From Pleurotus djamor (lineage: Eukaryota > Basidiomycota > Agaricomycetes > Agaricales > Pleurotaceae): a stretch of DNA of 56,408 nt. Positions 23,817-34,490 of this stretch are shown piece by piece. The first letter of the stretch is position 1; every line of letters begins with the position of its first letter. The notes under the pieces were generated by a model. The model was not told the origin of the DNA, searched no databases, and saw nothing but the letters and a program-made list of their open reading frames with translations. The stretch is from NCBI GenBank assembly GCA_029747585.1, contig JAPEVF010000272.1:1-56408 (forward strand), written 5' to 3'. The position numbers and the translations under genes were made by a program.

Positions 23817-25512
23817 GATAAGCTGGTGAGCAGGTGAGCCGATGGGGAAAGCCAGTGTACGGGTGCTTGTGTCAGTTGTCGATGGATTGAAATAGTCGCG
23901 ACTAGTTGACTGTTGATTGTGGTCTGGACGAAAGATCGGTGGGCGAAGACGCGGAGTTGGAAAGCGCGTTATGATGTGGTCATGGCACAAATCCCCGTGA
24001 CTCCAAGGTCAATGGACCACCTCCCTGATCGCCCCCTCAGAGTCGGTAAAAGGTTGCAGACGGGGAAGTCGAGCTAGGCGTACTAAAATTTCAGATGACC
24101 GGAAAGCTTGAAGGTCCGGAGTCACTGTGAGACCATTCCATGAGCCATGAAAAGAGTTGACCCATAGTATCCGCCATATAACATATACGGCGAGTCCTCC
24201 GCTCGACTGTCCCACTATTGAGTGTGCCTAGGCTAAAACACGGTGGATTAATTGGCGGCACAAATGTTTATGTCGAAGGTATGTCCATGTCCCTGTATCA
24301 GCACTATATTTGGGAGTCAGAACACCCCAAAATCAGTGCGTAGGGTACACAACTCAGCGAGAACAACATAGGCGTCCTCGTCGTACCCTACGCAGGTGGG
24401 GGCTCAAGGATCAGGCCAAGGAGAGCCCACAAATGGGTGGGGTAGCTGTAGCGAGGTAGTATGCGCGTCAGAACGACCCCAGAAATAAGCCAGTAGCTGG
24501 AAAACTCACCGGAAACGATTTTCATAGTGTTCCAGAGTATAATGCAGCCCTCCCATTCCCTCGTTGGCCATCCACTGCATCTGGGAGGCAAGTCGCGCGA
24601 CAGTCGGGCCTACATCAAGTGCAGAGCCAGAAGTAAACGCGCAGTCTGCACTCCGAGTCCACTGGCAGTTTCGAGCATGGGAGAGAGAGACAAGCGAAAG
24701 TACAACAGGCCCCGATGCCTCTGATTGGCTCGATCACGAGCGCTTGCGCTGACTCAGTGAGCGCTCGATCGAAAAGTGTTCAAAGTTCGCCTGAAAAAGT
24801 GTTTCTGTGTTTCCCCCCACTAAAAATGTGCTTCCCCCACGGGCAAAAATGCATACTCTATGCTACGACTAATCCAGTGAATAGGTCAAGAAGAGGTTGC
24901 CATGGATGTGTCGCAGCTTTTTTTTAGAATATTGGGACCTTCGGTTACGGATACTGATCACTATCAACCTAATTCAGCATCGAATATGTGGTAGTTTGCG
25001 CAACCGGCCGCCAAATTAGCGTTGAGAATTTGAGGTATGCCAACTTTGCTCCTTTTGCTGATTGCCGCACGCTAGCTTATTTTTTTCAGCATCGCTTCGT
25101 CCACCCCTTCTAGCCCGATGACATACACTGGCGCAAGGAACCCGACGGACGTTCGATTTGGGAGATGATGCGCCATTCTCTTCCGTTCCTCCCGCCCGGG
25201 TGCGCATAACCCGTTATCGCACCGCGTTGTTGACCGTTGGACTCCACACAATTTTGTGTTTATCTATTCGCTTACTGCTCGGAAACCCGATGCATCCACA
25301 TTGTAATCAGGAACATCCTCCCTGATTTGTCGTCTAGTCCATCGACCACTTTCCTGCACAATCAGCCGAACCACCAGAAAATGTGGGTCAGTCATGACCT
25401 TTGCCTGCTGCAGAGTATTGACCTGGTCCTGGGAGTCCGTAAGCATGGCTTTTGATATATAAAGAAGTTGACGCGACATTCCTTCCACCAGAATCCATTG
25501 AGCCTCATCGAC
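23817..25512. other. Intergenic, nothing recognised
   Basis: This 1.7-kb stretch carries only short unconserved frames. It includes the promoters of the flanking F-box and BBE genes. I see no repeat or mobile element. Confidence 0.5.
25456..25464 (+). promoter_or_regulatory. TATA box of BBE copy 3
   Basis: TATATAAAG lies 49-57 nt upstream of the ATG at 25513. Confidence 0.6.
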
Positions 25513-27192
25513 ATGCGTTCTTCCTTCTCTTCACTGCTTCCTCTTGTCCTCATCGCGTCTTCACGCGCCGCTACCATCAACAATGCTATCAGAGAAGAAG
25601 TAGCCCGTAGCGTTGAATGCGTAAGCACATCTTCTGACCTAGATGATTCAGTCTTCTGATGGCACGCCATTTTGATAGTGTCAGGATTTGCAACAAGCAC
25701 TCGGCGGCGGAAAAGTGATGCTCCCTGGCTCTGCCGGTTTCCAGTCACTCAGCACGTCCTACTACACCTCCCAAGAGTCAAACCTCGTTGCGCAGTGTCG
25801 TGTCTCTGCAACGACCCCTCAAGACGTCTCCCAAGCCGTTCAAATTCTCAAACAGGGTGCCTGCAAATTTTCTGTCCGTTCAGTCGGCCATATGACATGG
25901 GCTGGTGCTGCAAACATTGACAGTCCTGGTATTGCCATCGACTTGAGGCGGATGAACGGGATCTCTCTGTCTGCAGACGGGCAGGTCGCTAGTCTTGGTC
26001 CTGGTAACACCTGGGGTGCCGTTTATGATGCCCTGGACCCGCTTGGAGTGACCGTTGTCGGCGGCCGTTCAAACACTGTTGGTGTTGGGGGTTTCACTCT
26101 TGGAGGCAAGTATCTTCTCCTTCGTACACCCTCCGTTTTTTGACAAATACTCTCAGGCGGTTTTTCCAACCTCTCCCCTGAACATGGGTTCGCCTCAGAC
26201 AATGTGGTCAACTATGAGGTTGTTGTTTCTGATGGACGTATCCTCAACGCCAACCAGACTTCCAACACCGACTTGTACTGGGGTCTCAAAGGAGGTAGCA
26301 CGAACCTGGGGATCATCACACGCTTCGATGTCAAAGCCTACCCTTTGACGCCGAAGTGGGGTGGAACCAGAGGATATAATGTTTCCACTGGCCCAGACAT
26401 TTTCAACGCAATGGCCAAGATGATCGTGAAGCTGAGGAACGATCCCCACGGTGGTGGATCCGTCGTCTGGGGATACAACGAGCTCCTCGGAAACGACACG
26501 GTCTTTGGGTCTTTCGCATACCTCGGTTCCGATGTCTCCCAGACCGACCTCTTTGACGACATGTTAGCCGTTCCTTATGTCGAAGGCACCGATTCTATCC
26601 GCAACAACACGACTCAGCAATCATTGAGCGAGGAGGTTGATGTTGCATACCCCGCTGGTCTACGCCGCATCTTCGCCACTCTCACGTTCAAAGTCGACGT
26701 GGATATCGCTGTCGGTATTTATCAGAAGTGTCATGAACTCTTTGCACCGTTGGTCGGGAAACCTCAAGTCGAATGGACCGCTTCCTTCCAACCTGTGTCT
26801 GTCACTCACCTCCAGGCTACGGCCGCTGCTGGTGGGAATCCCCAAGGATTGTCTCCTTCAGATGGTGACTTGATTTGTAAGTCCCTTCCCTCGCGACTAT
26901 TATATCTTACTCAAGACGTATCGCAGTGCTAAACCTAAACACTGTATGGGCTTCCGAGTCGGACGATGTTGCTATGGAAAGTGCAGTGCGCGGAGTCATC
27001 GCTTGGGCCACCCAGGAAGCGGAAAGTCGTGACGTCCTCCACCCCTGGTTGTACCTCAACTACGCGCTGCCCGATCAAAACGTGTACCCGTCCTATGGCG
27101 CCGCTAACGTCCAACATCTCAAGGACATTCGAAGCGTCTATGATGCAGACAACACCTTCAGTGAACTCTGGAAGGGTGGGTTCAAGCTGTAA
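25513..27192 (+). CDS. Secreted FAD-linked oxidase, berberine-bridge-enzyme-like (BBE copy 3)
   Basis: Four exons (25513-25620, 25685-26105, 26157-26876, 26927-27192) encode 504 aa. The second intron uses a GC donor (GGAG|GCAAGT), the only choice that keeps GGGFSNL in frame. A signal peptide of about 20 residues leads the protein. SVRSVGH carries the FAD-linking His (about 105). GGRSNTVGVGGF again lacks the second covalent Cys. The BBE domain ends NYALPDQNVYPSYGAANVQHLKDIRSVYDADN. It belongs to a second subfamily with BBE copy 4 (39281-40974), distinct from copies 1 and 2 but sharing the intron positions. The substrate is unknown. Confidence 0.9.
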
Positions 27193-27674
27193 ACCGGTGC
27201 CTTCGTCCTCTACTTTGCCTCATATTTATCGTTCTTTTATCTCCTCTAAGCTAAGCATTTCTCCATAATATGTCTACTGGTACCTTACTCGTGCTTTTTA
27301 TAAAACCTGACTCCTGTAACGGCATAGAGTACATACCGTTCATAGAAACAATACTTGAATTCAATTTCGTTAGCCAAACTCACCTCTCGCGGCAGCATCG
27401 AGGATTAGACGTAATGCGAGTTTCATGGCCGAGATACGAGCACCATCTGCTTTCTATATACTCTACATTGGACGTTTGACGTTGGAGAAACAATTGTCAA
27501 TTGGGAGTTCCTGTTCTCAATCTTGTCCTTTCGAAAGGGCGAGGCCCCTGCCACCCCTGATCAGAAGATCGTCGCCAGGTGGAGTGGCTCGATGGTCTTT
27601 GTCTCGATTCTCCTCCCTCATTGCTCGCCCATAAACGCCACTCCAGACTCTTCAGCACAAGCACCCACTTTAAA
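27193..27674. other. Intergenic, nothing recognised
   Basis: This 482-bp spacer between two plus-strand genes should contain the BBE 3' end and the F-box promoter. No other signal was seen. Confidence 0.5.
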
Positions 27675-29387
27675 ATGGTAAGATTAGCTTGAGCATCGTT
27701 TCTACTCTAGAAGACCGCGAATAACTCTAATCCACGTCAGCCTCTCAAGAATCCCGAAGTCACTCATCGTTTCTTTGAAGCGCAGATTCGCGAGCACGAA
27801 GCAGCCATTTGTGCCCTCAAATTCAATAGAAATAAGTATAGCTACGTCTCTCAGCTTCCGAACGAACTTCTTACTTGGATATTCAAGTGTCGCAGGGACG
27901 ACGCGTTTACTTGTGGCAACAATCGTTGGCTGACCGTTGCTGCCGTCTGTCGCCACTGGCGCCAAATCAGTCTCGCCACTCCTTCTTTGTGGTCGCACTT
28001 CTATTTTGTGGATAACGTCGAATGTATTGACGCAATTCTAGCAAGATCAAAACCGCTTCCCTTGATACTCTCGGTTTCCTTGCCTCTCGCGCTCCGCAAG
28101 GAAAGCAAAGCATGGTCGACTTTAACAATGGCTATGTGCCACAGAACGCTACGAGAACTTCATTTATCTTTCGGAAAGGTCGTCTCAATGTTGAACCAGC
28201 TATCCAGCGCCAGTCATCACACCAATCCCTGGGCATCACTCCATCACCTTCGATTGGACAACACGCCTCCTCGCGTCCTCAATCAGAACAACGCCGATGA
28301 ATCAATCGAAAACTTCTTCCTACACGACTTGCCATCTTTGATCTCCCTGGAACTCGTTGAGATATCGATACCGACTTCGACTTCAATGATGTATTTACCT
28401 CGCTTGACTCATCTCATCCTCTTTCCGCCCTTATCAAACCCTCTCTCAATAATGCTCGCTCTCCAGATATTGGACAACACTCCATGCGTAGAGGAAGTTC
28501 GCATACGTACTGAAGGACATGTTTATGACGAGTCCAATGAGTCCACTCCATCTTTCCCTAGCGTCTATCTTCCAAGGCTCAGGTCACTTGTTCTCTATGC
28601 AGAGGCAATTAATCACACTATCTTCCTCGATCGTCTCATTTTCTTTCCTTCTACCAACCTCTCGCTCAAATACCGGTCAATTCCACCCACAAACGCCTGC
28701 ATAGAACAGAATTTACCCATAATTCACCGTTTATGGAGCCGGTTCGCCATGTCTATCCCAGGGGATGCCGCCATTGAAAAGCAAGTTAGGGAAGCCAAAG
28801 TCTTGCTTGACTCGGGGCCTGGTTTCGACCTCGAGCTGTTCGAAGGAGACTCTGAACCGTCTGCAAGCTCCGTCCTGTCGATCGCCCATCCTGCTCCCTT
28901 ACACCCATTCTCTTCTCTCTTGGACATATTCCAACTTCAGTCATTGATCTTGGAAAATATCGATGTACGGAACCCCTGGCATCCACGCTTACCGATCTTC
29001 AAGCACGTCGAACGCCTCACTCTGCGTTGGTGCGACTTGTCCTTCCTGGAGCTCCTCGAATTATCCTATCTCAAAGACAATTTTGTCTTGATGCCGAAGT
29101 TGAAGACACTTATACTCGCTGAATACGTCTTTGGAAATGTGGATGCCCATATAGTGGCAGCATTCGACAGATTAGAGGTGGACCACGCAAATCTCTCCAA
29201 ATTTTTGCGCTTACGCAAGCTGGAAACGGTTCAAGTCATAGAAAGCTTGTTCACTCCAGATGTTCCGCCGTACTTCTCCGGACAGAACATTACTATTCAA
29301 TGGGTTCAAGAAGTGAACACTGAACTAGTGAATGGAGGGGGAGGGACCGAATGGGACGGTCATTCATCCATCGAAGACGACTCTTAG
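27675..29387 (+). CDS. F-box protein (F-box copy 3) with ATG-only first exon
   Basis: Exon 1 is just the ATG (27675-27677). A 63-bp intron (GTAAGA...GTCAG) precedes exon 2 at 27741-29387, giving 549 aa. The F-box is at residues about 40-88 (LPNELLTWIFKCRRDD...AAVCRHWRQISLATPSLWSHFYF). Leucine-rich stretches follow, for example LHHLRLDNTP, LISLELVEI and LPRLTHLILFPPL. It has the same ATG-only start architecture as F-box copy 2 but little sequence similarity outside the F-box. A likely SCF adaptor with unknown targets. The transposon-like element begins only 66 bp after its stop. Confidence 0.82.
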
Positions 29388-29445
29388 GGATAGTTTTTTT
29401 CCGTTTTGTAGCCAGTAAGTAGGGAAGCGAGTGTTGGAGTTTGGG

Positions 29446-29453
29446 TATATAAC
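29446..29453. repeat. Left target-site duplication TATATAAC
   Basis: This 8-bp sequence abuts the left inverted repeat and is repeated exactly at 30660-30667. Confidence 0.8.
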
Positions 29454-30659
29454 CAGGCTCCTAAAACCATCCTCACGTAACGTGACCTTTGTTTGTGTTT
29501 GTTTAAAGTGCAAGCACTTTCCATATTGGGTCGGAAACAAACCACAAAACTCCCGTTAGGGAGGCTGGCAAACTGTCCCCCCGAGATCACCGAAACGTGT
29601 CTCACGCCTCAGCGGCAGCGTCGGCAGCAAGCATGGTCACAATGTGACTGCTATTAGCAATCACTCCCACGCTCAGGTCGATCGCCTCATCTGGTAAATT
29701 AGAAAAGTAATATAAACTGAAAATAATCCGCTGTGGATTGTGTTCTCCGAAAAGTATTGTCAGGTGACGATATTTGTGGGAAATGTACAAGGGTGTGAAC
29801 CTATCGTACTGGGGGCATTCGAGTATCCGCCTTTGTCTGAGCGGCGAGCGGTGAGAGACCATGAAAGGAGGGCATCGCAGCTTGGGGCATCGGAGTCTCG
29901 GAGAAAGGACAGGTGAGGCTGATACAGCAATTTGCGGCGTGAAACTTAATGGCAGGTTGAATTGAGAATCCGTGGCCAGCAATCAATGGTGAAAAGCTGC
30001 GAGGAGATGGCACAGTGATAAACCACAGTCAATGTAGCTGCCGCGATGGTTGCCCCCTTGTTTGCCCCCTAACTAAGGCCCATCGCATTAAGTTCTCCAT
30101 TCGACTCCAGGAAGTTTCAGACAAGGTTCCGGTCGCGCTGACTGTCGCCCGTTAATTAGCTACCACTTGTCGGTGTAGTACCGCCACCGCTATTTCCAAA
30201 ATCCTAGATGGCAAATAAATTGTTCGTTTTCAAAGACTTGCACCCTCCGGAGTCCGCACACTTGTCCCATCACATGCATCACATTGCAGAGGTAGATTGA
30301 AACTGCCTTTTTTACTATTATTATCATCATCATATCCGAATTTTTGTTGCATTGGCAATTTTGAGAACAGCTGGAATACTTTGAGGAAGGCGCAAACGAC
30401 GTCAGTTGCGACACATTAGTTATCCGTGTGAAAACTACCAAATATGGGCTGCATAAGAGTGACACAGAGTGACGCTCTTGCCGACGCTGCCGCTGAGGCG
30501 TGAGACACGTTTCGGTGATCTCGGGGGGACAGTTTGCCAGCCTCCCTAACGGGAGTTTTGTGGACCGTGGTTTGTTTCCGACCCAATATGGAAAGTGCTT
30601 GCACTTTAAGCAAACACAAACAAAGGTCACGTTACGTGAGGATGGTTTTAGGAGCCTGG
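29454..30659. mobile_element. Non-autonomous TIR transposon, 1206 bp, possibly hAT-type
   Basis: The ends are long inverted repeats: about 29454-29626 on the left and 30479-30659 on the right. They begin CCAGGCTCCTAAAACC and are nearly identical apart from one substitution and a 7-bp insertion in the right arm. They are flanked by an 8-bp direct repeat TATATAAC at 29446-29453 and 30660-30667. Eight-bp duplications and ends close to CAGG fit the hAT superfamily, although other superfamilies also make 8-bp duplications. The internal 850 bp has no transposase frame, so the copy is non-autonomous. The near-identity of the arms suggests a fairly recent insertion. Confidence 0.88.
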
Positions 30660-30667
30660 TATATAAC
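30660..30667. repeat. Right target-site duplication TATATAAC
   Basis: This is the exact copy of 29446-29453, directly after the right inverted repeat. Confidence 0.8.
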
Positions 30668-30907
30668 TATCGTTCGCAAGAATAGACTGATGATGATCCG
30701 TAGAGTAGGCGATGGTGTTCGTCAATGGGCATTTCATGCAAGGAAGGTCTCACTAGGCATCTGCGTAGTGGATAACGCGTACTAAGGGTCAGAAGGTTGA
30801 GCAAAAGCCCAAGATCGCGCAAGCCCGAGTAGCTATGAAGCTTTCAACTATGGGTTCAATTTTTTGTGAGGACAAGATAAGGACGTGCTTTATCATGTCG
30901 CTACTTT

Positions 30908-33270
30908 TCACGGTCGATTTGCCAGACCTAGGACCTCGCCAAAGAATAAAAGTTCTCGTTCCAAAGCGGTTTGGACAGATTTCGCTTGACGCCATCCATG
31001 ACCTTCGTCAAGGAACAAAACCAGCTCTGCCTTCCCTCCCGCATCTTGGATAATCTTGACCATATTAATCATCTGGTCCGCGGGAACGACTGTGTCCTTT
31101 CCACCCTGAAGAACCTACGTTACACGCTAACCATGAGCAAACAAGCATGGAGAAAAGTTCCTTGGAGTACTCACCAAGAGAGGCATCTTAATCTTCTCGA
31201 CATGATAAATGGGAGAGCGCTCGTGCCAGACCTCAGGTATCTCTTCGTACTTGCCGCCCATGAGCCGATCACAAAGATGGTACTCGAACTTGTGCAGGAT
31301 CTCGTCAAGCTTGCGCATATCGGAGATCCCATACTGCGGAGCACCGGCAGCGAATGCAGTGGGAAGCATGGTAGCGATTTGCAAGACGGAGTATCCACCA
31401 GCCGAACCACCGTGAACGACTGCGCGCTTGGAGTCCAACAAGCCCATCTCGTCGAGCTTGAGAATGCTCTGATAAGCGTCCTCAATATCTAATAACCCCC
31501 ATTTTCCGTGAAGGCTTTCTCTGAGAAACCGTTTGAGTCAATGGGCTAGCCGCGTAATGGTTGGCGCAAATCCTACCTGTAGGCACGTCCGAACCCAGTA
31601 GAGCCTCCGTAGTTGACGTCAAGACTGGAAGGGACGAGATGAGAAAGGAGGACATCGTGATGGAAAGACTACTTACTATGCCCAGCCACGAGAGGTGAAG
31701 AATTGCTTCGACCAGTCCAGCGCCGATGGTTCCATGTAGAACGGTCCACCGTGGATCAGTACAACAACTGGAGGACGTTCGCCTGGGAGTCCGCCATCAT
31801 ACCCAATATTCTTCGGGCCATAGAAGGTGACATGGCATGTTCGGTTGTCGGGTGGAAGGGTCAAAGTGTAATATTGAGGCATCGATATAGATGCCACAGG
31901 CAGCAAGCCTTCAGTTACTTGGTGCTTGGGACCTGGAATGGGACACATGACCGGTGCACCCTCCCTGTCGAGAACGAGCTCGGCTAGCACCTCATTGGAG
32001 TCCGCTGGTTGACCGAGCATCACGACCTTTCCCTTTCCAGCCCCATGCATGTATTGGATATGCGCATAAGGAGTTGGAACCTCCTTCAAGCTACCCTGTT
32101 CAATATCGCAGACGTATAGCGTCGATCGAGCCTGTCGGAACGCGAGAAAGGCGACGATATTGCTGCTTAAGGCACCAGATCCATGGCGGCTCAACCACCA
32201 CTGAGGAGCGCCAAATTCCTCCTCGACAGGTGACGAAAGGATGGGACTGGCCTTTCCAGTACCGGGTAGATCAGAAGGATCAAAGGTGAATTTCCAGGGG
32301 TTTTGGTACCCGCTGGTGTCGCAAAAGAAATAGAGGGTGTTGTTGGAAGCCCAGCCAGGGTCTTGCGCTGAGACGGATTCGTGTTCACCGGCGACATGTG
32401 TAGTGGGCCCGAGAGAAAGGCCATGGCCATCTGCAGATACAAAGCAAGGCGCAACCTTGATTTGGGCACTTTGCCATGGAAGCTCGGGATGACGCCTGTG
32501 AATGGGAACGATCAGCAGGTTTGAAGGGTGAAGACGTGAAGTGAACAGACCATTCCTGCCATACCAGATGGGCACCATCAGGACTGAACCTTGGACACGC
32601 ATAGAAATCGATGCCTTGAACAAGGTCGGTAACGGTGCCTGCCTTGGCATCGAGGACACAGAGCTTGGTGACGACTTCAGCGGGATGTGGATTTGTGTGG
32701 TCTTCAGTGATGCACACAATGAGATTGGGGTACTTGGGGTGGACGGCGAAGTCCGCAAAACGCTGAACAGGGTTGACTGGAGAGTTTCGTTAGAACGATA
32801 AGATATTATGGCAGGGATGCTTACCAGGCGTAATCGGCTGTGGTTCTCCTCCTTCCTCACAACGGTACACACGTCCATCGGCTATATTGGAGAAATACAA
32901 GACGGAATCGAAGACGATCGCGGCTGCGCCACCGTACTCATGAACCAGGGTTCGGGCATCCCAAGCACTGCCGAAGAGATCTTTCCTCGTCGCCGCGTCC
33001 ACTATAGCCGATCGCCCATCTAAGAAGGGGTATCAGGCAGATCGCGGTCTATAGTTCAAGTCACGCACCTTCTTCTGGCCGCTTTTGAGCAAAATAAACT
33101 TGAGATGTAACTGGGTCAAGGAAAACATCCTCCGTTCCAGCTGAAAGGCTCTGGTTGCGATATGAGACGATAAATGTCAAGATAGAGATGGATGTGATTT
33201 TCACCTGCGCTGAAACAGACTCTGCGCTGACGGGGGATTCCCAGGTTCCGTAGGGGGTCAGACGAGCCAT
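30908..33270 (-). CDS. S9-family serine peptidase (acylaminoacyl-peptidase/prolyl-oligopeptidase type)
   Basis: Eight exons (33270-33205, 33150-33069, 33019-32825, 32776-32551, 32495-31677, 31624-31577, 31520-31175, 31114-30908) encode 662 aa. The N-terminal half is a beta-propeller-like region (VYFSNIADG-type strands, FSPDGAHLVW, WLSRHG). The C-terminal alpha/beta-hydrolase domain has VVVLIHGGPF, YGGSTGFGRAYR and the catalytic triad. The triad is Ser about 518 in GGSAGGYS, Asp about 601 in QGGKDTVVP and His about 633 in LDEGHGW. No signal peptide is visible, so a cytosolic oligopeptidase is likely. Intron 1 (54 bp) is a multiple of three without a stop, so its retention is possible. Substrate preference cannot be told. 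Confidence 0.9.
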
Positions 33271-34490
33271 GTTACTGGAGATGCCTGATGATGCTCCTTA
33301 AGTACATCACGAGCGATACAAGAAGAGCAAGAACTTGTAGGGGCGTTCTAATCAGCGACGCCAGTGCGCGTGGTATTGTGTATCCCAGTGTGTGAGGGTG
33401 CGGCGTTCTCGGAGGTGATTGCCCAGGAACAACCAAAGGTCGGTTTTGCCGTGGTACAGATTTCAAGAATGCGCACATGGTATCCGGCAATCGAGACGTG
33501 AGCACTTCAAGCTTCAAGCTGAGTGGCTAACGAGAAAAACTTCAAAATTTGAACGAGAAAGTATGGCAGTAAATGAATGGACTTGCATGAAGAACGATCA
33601 TGACCAACCATATTTTTAGAAGGTTTCCCCTTTCTGTTGTCCGTCCGATGCTGCGACGCACCTACTAATCCACACATCTGTATGATTCGCCACTCTGATT
33701 CCCCATCTTGATTAGAAGAAGAGACGATAAAGACGGGCGCTGAACGGGGAGGAAGCTTTCAGAAGGGTTGTAAACCATCCGACTTCGGGAACGGCGCCTA
33801 GAGGGAGTAGTGTCTCTCCTGGTCGGTTGGTGCATCACTGCGCATTGCTATGGAGTATAGATGACAGGTTGTACAAAGTAGAGACGGCAAGATTGAAATT
33901 TGTCGAAGGTCCTAAGAGACAAGGTGGTTCCGCATAAAACTAAGAAGAGGATACACCTTGAGTCAAAATATCAGCCAAACGCCATGTTAATAGCGAGAAT
34001 CGAGGAACCTACATCCCACGGTCCGCAAAGAAGGTGTCCCAGTCGCCGTCATCGGGCTGTTGAGTGCTTGCGGACGGGACATCGTCATTGACAGTCTCTG
34101 GCCCTAAGAGGGCTGTCCTACTTGGGTCCTACCAGGGTCCTACAACGAGCCTAGAACTTGAAGGTCCCGCGGGCAAACGGGGCCGGGCCGAAAGGTTCGC
34201 GATCACGTGATGCTTGATCGCTTCTTGGCAATGGATTCCGCTTGTTCTCCTTGTCGAGTTCTCTCTTTTCCCCCTCGCCTAGNCGCTTTTNAGCTTCCCC
34301 TTTTCATTTGTTTTTCGCGCAAACCCGGCGTTCTCAACATCGTGTGCTTGACCCCTAGATTCCCGTGCTTGACTACTTCAAGTGCCAGGTCTCTGACGCG
34401 CCTGGAGTTGGCCCGGAGCGCAAATTCAAATCGCCAATTTTCAGTGGGTTCTCACCCAACCCTTGTCCGATCTAGAAGCTTGGCCCCACC
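33271..34490. other. Divergent promoter region, no gene seen
   Basis: This 1.2-kb spacer lies between divergent genes. It holds Ns at 34283 and 34291, a CACGTG palindrome near 34205 and a short 11-bp tandem repeat at 34112-34143. Open frames are short and unconserved. Confidence 0.5.
34112..34143 (+). repeat. Three tandem copies of an 11-bp GGTCCTAC unit
   Basis: The words GCTGTCCTAC, TTGGGTCCTAC and CAGGGTCCTAC follow one another about 350 bp upstream of the F-box gene ATG. They could be a small binding-site cluster or a chance microsatellite. Confidence 0.5.

Noticed and set aside
30190..30630. 146-codon minus-strand frame
   Set aside because: Overlaps the right inverted repeat and has no family resemblance.
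29602..30785. Open frames inside the TIR element
   Set aside because: They fall mostly in the inverted ends, lack transposase motifs and mirror each other.
34203..34210. CACGTG palindrome as a specific binding site
   Set aside because: A single six-base palindrome is expected by chance in 56 kb, so it is mentioned only in the spacer description.
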